From the NCBI GenBank assembly GCA_937901185.1, contig CALCHR010000067.1:1-8108 (forward strand): a DNA stretch of 8,108 nt, written 5' to 3'. Below are positions 1 through 5,099 of this stretch, piece by piece (position 1 is the first letter of the stretch; the number at the start of each line of letters is the position of its first letter). The notes under the pieces were generated by a model, which had not been told where the DNA came from, did not search any database, and worked only from the letters and a program-made list of their open reading frames with translations. The DNA comes from an uncultured Bacteroidales bacterium. Lineage in GTDB: Bacteria > Bacteroidota > Bacteroidia > Bacteroidales > Bacteroidaceae. The position numbers and the translations under genes were made by a program.

Positions 1-472
1 CATTGTGGTAGCAGCATTTTCCAGCGCCGACTCTGCCCTCACGGCTTTGACCACGAGTTGCTGCATCGACTTGTTGGGGATAGAAAGTAAAGGATGGGGT
101 AAAGAAAAAGCCGTGCGCGTACGCCGGCTTATACATATTATAATCATAGGGAGTTGCTTACTCTTCATTCTGCTCTTCCGCCATCTCAACGACTCAAACA
201 TTTTGAACACGATCTATGTGATGGCTTCGTACACCTATGGTCCGCTACTCGGCCTCTTTGCCTTCGGCATGTTCAGCAAGCGCGCGGTTAGAAGTAGGGC
301 TATCCCTTTTATTGCTCTGACAGCTCCGCTCATTTGCGGATGGCTCGATGTTTACGCTCCGCGCCTATGGGGATATACTTTTGGCTATGAATTATTGCTG
401 CTCAATGGGCTGCTGACTTTTCTGGGCCTTCTTCTTTTCTCTCGCCGGCACGTGGTTGCTGGGCAGCAGTAG
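1..472 (+). CDS. Sodium:solute symporter (SSS family), C-terminal part only
   Basis: This is the 3' end of a gene that starts before the window. The frame is open from base 2, and the GTG at 5 is an internal valine codon, not a start. The first visible residues, VAAFSSADSALTALTTS, match the conserved helix of the sodium:solute symporter family whose Ser/Thr residues help bind Na+ (established family knowledge). Four hydrophobic stretches follow, at about residues 41-61, 65-90, 100-120 and 128-145 of the visible part. The text YTYGPLLGLFAFGMF is typical of SSS carriers in Bacteroidetes. The protein would sit in the inner membrane and import a solute with Na+. The substrate cannot be read from this fragment. 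The gene stops at TAG 470-472, and its last 71 bp are also the antisense of the 3' end of the DUF4435 gene. Confidence in the family is high; any finer name would be a guess. Confidence 0.88.
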   Translation, partial: IVVAAFSSADSALTALTTSCCIDLLGIESKGWGKEKAVRVRRLIHIIIIGSCLLFILLFRHLNDSNILNTIYVMASYTYGPLLGLFAFGMFSKRAVRSRAIPFIALTAPLICGWLDVYAPRLWGYTFGYELLLLNGLLTFLGLLLFSRRHVVAGQQ

Positions 473-1487
473 TATTTTCTTTCCAAGTAGCTTTGTGTTC
501 CTCCAAGAACTTCTGTAAATCGCCCACCATACGAAGATAGGGCTCGGAGGTATCATAGTCGGTGTGCTTCTTCAACATGTCGACCACGGAAGAAGTGGCA
601 TGCTGATAGGCGGCCAACTCGTTTTGCTGCTGGGTGGCGTGCTCGGCAAGTTGGCGAATCTCTCTTTCCCTTTCTCTGCGCAGCACTTCGCATACGGTAT
701 TCATAATAGGAACCACGATGCCGTCTTGCAAATCATGCCCCCGCATATAAAGATAGCAGGTAGTAGGTGTCACTCCCAAAGACAATAGTTGGTCGCGCAA
801 GGGCTTATAGGTTTTCTTGCCCTCAGGGAACTGTCTTTGCAAGCGACTGATTTTCCCATTCACTCTGTGGCGCAGTGTTTCCAAAGTTTGGTCCGGATGA
901 TAGAAGTTAAGTTCTTCAATGACTATAGTGCGATAGAAATCCAGCATTGAAAAACTCTTGTAAAAGCCATAGCGGTAGGCCCACACCGACCAAACGAACA
1001 AGGGCCAAATTATCTCAGAGAAACGGCTCAGGAAGTTATCAAAATCAAAGATGTTGCGGTCGTTGAGCGTGGCCATCACACAGACATTGCGCAACGAGGG
1101 AGCATAACAAGCGTAGTTCTCTATGGCGTAGACGTAGGTATGGAATACGTAGGGATTGAAAGTCACTTGGTACGAGCAGTCGGTAGCGCCTTGCAAAAGA
1201 TAGTCGTAGTCGGCATCCACGCAGGCTATCATCGACTTGCCCAAACGGTCACCGAGCGAATTGGCCAAAGCTATTTTCTTACCCTTGCTCAACGAGGTGC
1301 GCGAAGGTAGCATCACCTCAAAACAATAGTCCTCCGTCTCCAAGCTACGCAATACATGGCTCCAGAAAAAGATGTCGTCGTAGCTCTCCACGTAGGCTAC
1401 AATTTTCCTACGCGCATGCTTCGAGTTCAGTCGGTTGGCCGCCTCGATGTAAGCTGAGTTCAAATTTTGCGACAACCTTTTGGCCAT
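402..1487 (-). CDS. DUF4435 (TOPRIM-like, AriB-like) protein, partner of the upstream ATPase
   Basis: A 361-residue cytoplasmic protein of the DUF4435 type. The N-terminal half shows the TOPRIM-like pattern of that family: YVESYDD at residues 32-38 (candidate catalytic Glu34), ACVDADYD at 88-95 (Asp91, Asp93, Asp95, likely metal binding), and YAIENY at 120-125. A later conserved-looking block is RGHDLQDGI at 249-257. Residues about 264-295 are helical and rich in Arg, Glu and Gln, possibly a coiled coil. The last 20 or so residues are low-complexity and charged, and are encoded in the overlap with the convergent symporter gene. The gene follows the ATPase by 36 bp on the same strand, so the two are probably co-transcribed. 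In PARIS, a DUF4435 protein (AriB) is a nuclease held and released by an ATPase (AriA), and it cuts host tRNA. A nuclease role here is inferred from family and neighbour; no defence role is shown by the sequence itself. There is no clear Shine-Dalgarno sequence, as is usual in Bacteroidetes. ATG 1487 is the first start after the ATPase stop. Confidence 0.82.
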   Translation of the reverse strand: MAKRLSQNLNSAYIEAANRLNSKHARRKIVAYVESYDDIFFWSHVLRSLETEDYCFEVMLPSRTSLSKGKKIALANSLGDRLGKSMIACVDADYDYLLQGATDCSYQVTFNPYVFHTYVYAIENYACYAPSLRNVCVMATLNDRNIFDFDNFLSRFSEIIWPLFVWSVWAYRYGFYKSFSMLDFYRTIVIEELNFYHPDQTLETLRHRVNGKISRLQRQFPEGKKTYKPLRDQLLSLGVTPTTCYLYMRGHDLQDGIVVPIMNTVCEVLRREREREIRQLAEHATQQQNELAAYQHATSSVVDMLKKHTDYDTSEPYLRMVGDLQKFLEEHKATWKENTTAAQQPRAGERKEEGPEKSAAH

Positions 1488-1523
1488 AGCCCTATAGATT
1501 ATGTAGCTATATTATATAATGTG

Positions 1524-2348
1524 TCAGAGGGTGATATCGCTTACCTCTGTCACCGCGTCTTCCCATCCGTCCATTATTACAGCCGGCGAGTGGGTTGTAA
1601 GAATTATCTGCGCATTCGGATTAAGCTCTCTCACCATCGTAATGAGGCGCTTCTGCCATTCGAAGTGCAGACTGGCTTCGGGCTCGTCCATAAATATGAC
1701 GTAGGGTTGGAAGTCTTCTGTTAAGGCGGTAAGCAGGATGACGAGGATTTGCTTTTCGCCGCTTGAGAGCAAGTAGGGCGGCACAACCTCGTCGTATTGT
1801 GCAAAACAGAGTTCGTTGCTGTTGCGGTCGATGGTCTTACCTGTTTCGCTGAACAGTTCATCCACGAGGTCCTGGAAGCGTGTTTTTATGGCGGCGGCTT
1901 GTGCTGCTTTTTCGCGGGCCTCAGGATCGCCACTGGTAAGCAAACTGATCATTCGGTTACCCACATTCACTTGATAGTCCAAGTAGCGGCGTTGCAACTG
2001 GTAGAGCTGCCAGTCGAGCTCGGTATTGATGCGTGTATCAGTCAGCGTAGCCAGGCGATCGGTCTTCACGAGCTGGCGGTCGAAACTGCGTATGATGTCG
2101 TAGCGGATGCCTGTTGCGTCTGATGGCTCAAAGTCTATTTGCACGCCGAGCCTTCCGCCGCCAATGATTTCGCCGCTGGAAGGCACTGAGCGCAAATGGG
2201 CAACGAGTTTGTTGAGGATGGTACTCTTGCCGGCGCCGTTCTTTCCGCTCAGCACATTTACTCCGGGATGCAAGTTCCACACGATGTGTTTATGGCCGCT
2301 CCAAAGACTTTTTATCTCTATGCGAGCGATATAATTTGCCAATTTCAT
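1524..2348 (-). CDS. Compact ABC/SMC-type AAA ATPase (AriA/OLD-like)
   Basis: A 274-residue ATPase with all the motifs of the ABC/SMC/OLD class. They are Walker A GKNGAGKST (35-43), signature LLSSGEKQ (193-200), Walker B YVIFMDEPE (216-224) followed by ASLHF, and the switch histidine in LTTHSP (His253). The stretch between Walker A and the signature is short, about 150 residues. It holds a predicted helical segment at roughly 95-185 but no long coiled coil, and there are no membrane segments or permease neighbour. It is therefore not a transporter subunit but a soluble regulatory or DNA-linked ATPase (AAA_21/AAA_15-like). The start ATG at 2346-2348 lies about 20 nt after the expected transcription start of a good Bacteroidetes promoter. 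The next gene on the strand is the DUF4435 protein. ATPase then DUF4435 is the ariA-ariB order, but AriA proteins are considerably longer, so this may be a minimal or separate branch. The fold is certain; the role is inferred. Confidence 0.88.
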   Translation of the reverse strand: MKLANYIARIEIKSLWSGHKHIVWNLHPGVNVLSGKNGAGKSTILNKLVAHLRSVPSSGEIIGGGRLGVQIDFEPSDATGIRYDIIRSFDRQLVKTDRLATLTDTRINTELDWQLYQLQRRYLDYQVNVGNRMISLLTSGDPEAREKAAQAAAIKTRFQDLVDELFSETGKTIDRNSNELCFAQYDEVVPPYLLSSGEKQILVILLTALTEDFQPYVIFMDEPEASLHFEWQKRLITMVRELNPNAQIILTTHSPAVIMDGWEDAVTEVSDITL

Positions 2349-2373
2349 ATCCAGGTCAGATTGATGTTATAGG

Positions 2374-2406
2374 CAAATATACAGACTTTTTTTCATACAG
2401 GGCAAA
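2374..2406 (-). promoter_or_regulatory. Bacteroidetes-type promoter for the ATPase-DUF4435 unit
   Basis: Read on the minus strand, a TTTG box (2406-2403) is followed by 21 bp and then TATATTTG (2381-2374). This fits the Bacteroidetes primary sigma factor pattern TTTG ... TAnnTTTG with the usual spacing. Transcription would start near 2368, about 20 nt before the ATPase ATG, giving a very short leader. It is the only good match in the 118 bp between the divergent genes on this strand. Confidence 0.7.
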
Positions 2407-2424
2407 CCGCATGTAGTTTTTTCT

Positions 2425-2432
2425 TACCTTTG
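2425..2432 (+). promoter_or_regulatory. Likely -7 box of the radical SAM-tilS promoter
   Basis: TACCTTTG matches TAnnTTTG and lies 34 nt before the ATG at 2467, so transcription would start close to 2439. No clear TTTG box lies 19-21 bp upstream; the region there reads CAGGGCAAACC, so the promoter looks weaker than its divergent neighbour. The two promoters sit within about 60 bp of each other, with their upstream boxes facing. Confidence 0.45.
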
Positions 2433-2466
2433 CAAAGAGCGAATAAAAACTAAGTGCAAGAGCCTT

Positions 2467-3243
2467 ATGTCTACAATTATTTTCCCCTCTCCTATTTTCG
2501 GTCCGGTGCGCAGTCGGCGCCTCGGCATCTCTCTGGGAATTAACTTGATGCCCGGCGACGGAAAAATCTGTACGTTCGACTGCATCTATTGCGAGTGTGG
2601 CTTCAACAAAGACCATCGCCCGTCGTCGCCACGTCCTTCACGCGAGGAGGTGCAAGCCGCCCTGGAACAACAGCTCCTTAAGATGCAGGCCGAAGGTGAA
2701 TTGCCCGACGTGCTCACCTTTGCCGGCAATGGCGAACCTACGGCCCATCCCGACTTCGCGGGCATCATCGACGACACCATCGCCTTGCGCAACCGACTAT
2801 GCCCTAACGCCAAAGTCAGCGTACTGAGCAATGCCACACGGGCCGCCTTGCCAGAGGTGAAAGAAGCCCTCTTGAAGGTAGACAATAATATATTGAAGCT
2901 CGACACGGTGGATGCCGACTACATCCGCCGCGTCAATCAGCCCACCGGGCGTTACGACGTGGAGCAAATCATTGCTGCCATGGAGGGCTACGAGGGAAAA
3001 CTCATTGTGCAGACCATGTTCATGAAAGGCTGCTACGCCGGCAAGTCGGTAGACAATACCTCCGACACTTACGTCATGCCCTGGCTCGAAGCACTGAAGC
3101 GCATCCGGCCTCAGCAAGTGATGATTTATACCCTGGACCGCGACACGCCGGCTCAAGGTCTGCTAAAGGCTACGCCCGAAGAGCTAGACCGCATCGTAGC
3201 CCTTTTAGAGCAAGAGGGTTTCAAGGTTTCGGCATCCTACTAA
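2467..3243 (+). CDS. Radical SAM protein, COG0731 (TYW1-like) group
   Basis: A 258-residue radical SAM enzyme. The 4Fe-4S/SAM cysteines are Cys35, Cys39 and Cys42 in CTFDCIYCECG (CxxxCxxC), with an extra Cys44. GNGEPTAHPDF (87-97) is the glycine-rich SAM-contacting motif after the second strand. The N-terminal block IFGPVRSRRLGISLGINLMP is the hallmark of the COG0731 group, annotated by similarity to the archaeal and eukaryotic wyosine enzyme TYW1. Bacteria are not known to make wyosine, so the true reaction in Bacteroidetes is open. The protein lacks the flavodoxin domain of eukaryotic TYW1 and is close to a bare radical SAM core. It is cytoplasmic. The stop TAA is followed after 3 nt by the tilS ATG, so the two are almost surely one transcript and probably translationally coupled. 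ATG 2467 is chosen because the family-typical N-terminus starts right after it and the promoter is just upstream. Confidence 0.85.
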   Translation: MSTIIFPSPIFGPVRSRRLGISLGINLMPGDGKICTFDCIYCECGFNKDHRPSSPRPSREEVQAALEQQLLKMQAEGELPDVLTFAGNGEPTAHPDFAGIIDDTIALRNRLCPNAKVSVLSNATRAALPEVKEALLKVDNNILKLDTVDADYIRRVNQPTGRYDVEQIIAAMEGYEGKLIVQTMFMKGCYAGKSVDNTSDTYVMPWLEALKRIRPQQVMIYTLDRDTPAQGLLKATPEELDRIVALLEQEGFKVSASY

Positions 3244-3246
3244 GAT

Positions 3247-4593
3247 ATGAAAACGGCACCACGGATTACTGAAAAATTCTTGAAGGCTGTCTGCGAGCAC
3301 CAACTGCTCTCGCCGCAGCACCCCACCATCGTCGCGCTGAGCGGCGGTGCCGACTCCGTTGCCCTGTTCTTGCTGCTCGTACAAGTGGGCTTTCCTATTG
3401 CGGCGGCCCACTGCAACTTCCACCTTCGCGGCGAAGAGTCCGACCGCGACGAAGCTTTTGTCCGCGAGCTGTGCCATAGCTATGACGTCCCACTCCACAT
3501 CCGTCACTTCGACACCGCTACCGTTGCCAAAGAACAAGGCATCAGCATCGAGATGGCAGCACGCCACTTGCGCTACGCTTTTTTTGAAGAACTACGCACC
3601 ACGATGGGCGCTCAGGCCATAGCCGTTGCCCATCATCGCGATGACAACAACGAGACACTGCTCTTGAACCTCGTACGCGGCACCGGTCTGCGCGGGCTCA
3701 CCGGAATGAAGTGGAAGAATGGGCACATTGTACGCCCGCTCCTGGGTGTTTCTCGCCAGGAGATAGTGGATTTTTTGAAAGAGAAAGAACAACCCTACGT
3801 CACCGACAGCACCAACGCCGAGACGCTCTACAAGCGCAACAAGATTCGCCACGAGTTGTTGCCGCTACTGCGCGAGCTGAACCCCGCCGTTGACGAGGCG
3901 CTCGCCACCACCATAACACATCTGGCGGAGGCAGAACTGCTCTACGATGAGCACCTCAAGGCTTGCTATGACGATGGCCTCTTGCTGTCTACCCCCGAGG
4001 GTATCTGCATCGACCTCAACAAACTTAAGAGCTGCACTGCCCCTTCCACCTTGCTACACGAAGCCTTGAAGGACTATGGTTTCAATCCTGCCACGGTGGC
4101 CGACATCCTTGCGCACCTCGACGCACAAAGCGGCACACTCTTCGAAAGCGCCGACCACCTGGCCGTGATTCATCAGGGCCGCTTACACGTGGAGCGCCGC
4201 CCCGACGTATTTCCCGAAACAGAGTTGCCCCTTTCCGGAGAAGTGCAGCTGCCCGACGGCCGCCGGCTCTGCGTTCGCCGTTGCTTGCGTAGTGGGTTGA
4301 CAGAGATTCCCCGCAGTGCCAACACCGCCTGCCTCGATGCCGACACGCTCTGCGGAGGCCTGCGCTGCCGCCGAGTGACTGAGGGCGACCGCTTCAAGCC
4401 CTTCGGCATGAAGGGAAGCAAACTGGTGAGCGACTATCTGACCGACCGCAAGCGCTCGCGACTGGAAAAAATGAAAGCCTTGGCCGTATGCGACGAGCAA
4501 GGCATTGTGTGGCTGGTCAACGAGCGCCCCTCGGCCGACCATGCCGTTACTCCCGAGACACAGCACGTTCTGCTCCTCGAATGGGAAGGGTAG
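3247..4593 (+). CDS. tilS: tRNA(Ile)-lysidine synthetase
   Basis: TilS joins lysine to cytidine 34 of the CAU-anticodon tRNA(Ile), using ATP, so that the tRNA reads AUA and is charged with isoleucine. The gene is essential in most bacteria (family knowledge). The 448 residues fit the long, two-domain form. The PP-loop SGGADS (32-37) binds ATP. HCNFHLRGEESDRDE (55-69), AARHLRYAFFEEL (104-116), AHHRDDNNETLLLNLVRGT (128-146) and the DSTN...RNKIRHELLP segment (187-206) are core family blocks. The C-terminal TilS domain is seen from about 335, with GDRFKPFGMKGSK at 380-392 and WLVNERPSADHAV at 422-434 or nearby. The start lies 31 residues before the PP-loop, as usual in Bacteroidetes. It is the second gene of a pair with the radical SAM protein, with no promoter of its own visible. 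No clear terminator follows directly; the first convincing one is about 415 nt downstream. Confidence 0.95.
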   Translation: MKTAPRITEKFLKAVCEHQLLSPQHPTIVALSGGADSVALFLLLVQVGFPIAAAHCNFHLRGEESDRDEAFVRELCHSYDVPLHIRHFDTATVAKEQGISIEMAARHLRYAFFEELRTTMGAQAIAVAHHRDDNNETLLLNLVRGTGLRGLTGMKWKNGHIVRPLLGVSRQEIVDFLKEKEQPYVTDSTNAETLYKRNKIRHELLPLLRELNPAVDEALATTITHLAEAELLYDEHLKACYDDGLLLSTPEGICIDLNKLKSCTAPSTLLHEALKDYGFNPATVADILAHLDAQSGTLFESADHLAVIHQGRLHVERRPDVFPETELPLSGEVQLPDGRRLCVRRCLRSGLTEIPRSANTACLDADTLCGGLRCRRVTEGDRFKPFGMKGSKLVSDYLTDRKRSRLEKMKALAVCDEQGIVWLVNERPSADHAVTPETQHVLLLEWEG

Positions 4594-4651
4594 TCGCAGA
4601 AGGCTGTGGGCTACAAGTTCCAAGCAAAAAGCCATTTTCCGGCCTTAGTCT

Positions 4652-4688
4652 ATATCTGAAAATCAGGTTCCTTTTTTGAGCATTTCTT
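4652..4688 (+). repeat. Intergenic repeat, copy 1 (second copy at 8038)
   Basis: ATATCTGAAAATCA at 4652-4665 and GCATTTCTT at 4680-4688 recur exactly at 8038-8051 and 8066-8074, with the same 28-bp offset. The 14 bp between the two blocks are poorly conserved. AGGTAAAAG follows in both copies (4721 and 8075) at a different distance. Both copies lie downstream of a plus-strand gene, on the plus strand. Confidence 0.6.
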
Positions 4689-4733
4689 CGTAGCCTACTA
4701 AGAACGTAGGGGTAATGCAGAGGTAAAAGAACC

Positions 4734-4753
4734 CCTCCCCTTTTAGGGGGAGG
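4734..4753. repeat. GC-rich hairpin (CCTCCCC/GGGGAGG)
   Basis: CCTCCCC (4734-4740) and GGGGAGG (4747-4753) form a 7-bp all-GC-and-AT-matched stem with a 6-nt loop, TTTTAG. No T-run follows, so it is not a standard intrinsic terminator. It lies 141 nt after the tilS stop and could protect a 3' end or be a dispersed palindromic element; function unknown. Confidence 0.55.
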
Positions 4754-4790
4754 TTAGGAGGAGGCTTCTCCTTTCTCTCTACTATTAAAA

Positions 4791-4856
4791 GTAACACGGC
4801 GTGTTACACTTCGTAACATAGGAAGTTACACATTGTAACATGGCTCGTTACAAAAT
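4791..4856. repeat. Three palindromes GTAAC-N7-GTTAC at 22-bp period
   Basis: Three 17-bp units start at 4791, 4813 and 4835, an exact 22-bp period, separated by ACTTC and ACATT. Each is GTAAC, 7 bp, GTTAC. The first is the most symmetric (GTAACAC GGC GTGTTAC), and A follows GTAAC in all three. Inverted half-sites alternate about every 10-12 bp, so all units face the same side of the DNA helix. This geometry suits a dimeric DNA-binding protein bound cooperatively, although small RNA hairpins are an alternative. The array lies about 190 bp upstream of the GH16 promoter, with a terminator between them. Confidence 0.75.
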
Positions 4857-4894
4857 TTTCTAAACACCTGCGAGCGCGGCCTCGTGGAGCCCCT

Positions 4895-4980
4895 TTTCGA
4901 AAGTCTGATCTAGGAAAAATTCCGCAAGACCTAGGAAAAATTTCTTAAGACCTAGTTTTTCCTAGGTCTGACTTTCGAAA
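4895..4980. repeat. Large inverted repeat with nested 21-bp-period CTAG repeats
   Basis: The arms 4895-4919 and 4956-4980 are 25 bp with two mismatches (TTTCGAAAGTC ... CTAGGAAAAA against its complement). Inside, AGACCTAGGAAAAA (4927-4940) is a perfect 14-bp complement of the same right arm (4956-4969), and AGACCTAG (4948-4955) is a perfect 8-bp complement (4962-4969). The three left-hand copies begin GA(T/C)CTAG at 4907, 4928 and 4949, an exact 21-bp period. One right arm can therefore pair with any of three left arms, giving mutually exclusive hairpins if transcribed. Confidence 0.8.
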
Positions 4981-5008
4981 GCGGGGGTTGGCTATGGAGG
5001 AAAAAAGC

Positions 5009-5034
5009 AAGGCCAACGGCCTTTTTTTGTTTTA
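5009..5034. terminator. Bidirectional intrinsic terminator upstream of GH16
   Basis: AAGGCC (5009-5014), loop AAC, GGCCTT (5018-5023), then a T-run broken by one G on the plus strand (5022-5034). On the minus strand the same hairpin is followed by GCTTTTTT (5008-5001), so it can stop transcription both ways. It separates the tilS side and the repeat arrays from the GH16 promoter that starts only a few bases later. Confidence 0.7.
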
Positions 5035-5037
5035 CGT

Positions 5038-5068
5038 CTTGCCGATTGGCTGATTTTCCGTATTTTTG
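5038..5068 (+). promoter_or_regulatory. Promoter of the GH16 gene
   Basis: CTTG (5038-5041) carries the TTG box; 19 bp later TATTTTTG (5061-5068) matches TAnnTTTG. Transcription should start near 5075, leaving a leader of about 25 nt that is almost pure A/T (ATATTATATATATAAG) before ATG 5100, typical of Bacteroidetes translation starts without a Shine-Dalgarno sequence. Confidence 0.7.
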
Positions 5069-5099
5069 CAAGCATACAATATTATATATATAAGATACT

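Larger units (their letters stand above)
4594..5099. other. 506-bp repeat-rich intergenic region between tilS and the GH16 gene
   Basis: No convincing gene is present; short open frames here show no family features. In order it holds: a segment shared with the end of the window (4652-4688), a GC-rich hairpin (4734-4753), a small AGGAG/CTCCT hairpin (4759-4772), three palindromes at a 22-bp period (4791-4851), a 25-bp imperfect inverted repeat with internal 21-bp-period repeats (4895-4980), a bidirectional terminator (5009-5034) and the GH16 promoter (5038-5068). The density of symmetric elements is much higher than in the other gaps of the window. Confidence 0.8.

Noticed and set aside
1524..2348. 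ATP-binding subunit of an ABC transporter
   Set aside because: There is no permease gene beside it, the partner is a soluble DUF4435 protein, and the signature LLSSGEKQ with the DEPEASLH block is of the OLD/RecF/AAA_21 style, not transporter style.
2356..2616. An 86-codon minus-strand frame across the divergent promoter region
   Set aside because: It overlaps the start of the radical SAM gene and covers both promoters; the residues look like a translated shadow with no domain signal.
4592..4613. Imperfect hairpin over the tilS stop codon as its terminator
   Set aside because: The stem (TAGTC...GGCTA) has a mismatch and a bulge, and no T-run follows, so it does not qualify as an intrinsic terminator.
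4656..4677. CTGA-AAA-TCAG followed by a T-run as a tilS terminator
   Set aside because: The stem is only 4 bp and the T-run starts 5 nt later. The CTGAAAATCA part recurs at 8042 without the T-run, so it is better explained as part of the dispersed repeat.
4488..4679. A 63-codon plus-strand frame running out of tilS into the gap
   Set aside because: Two thirds lie inside tilS in another frame, and the arginine-rich sequence shows no features of a real protein.
4791..4980. CRISPR array
   Set aside because: The units are palindromes at 21-22-bp periods with 5-bp or no spacers; there are no 30-bp class spacers and no cas genes.
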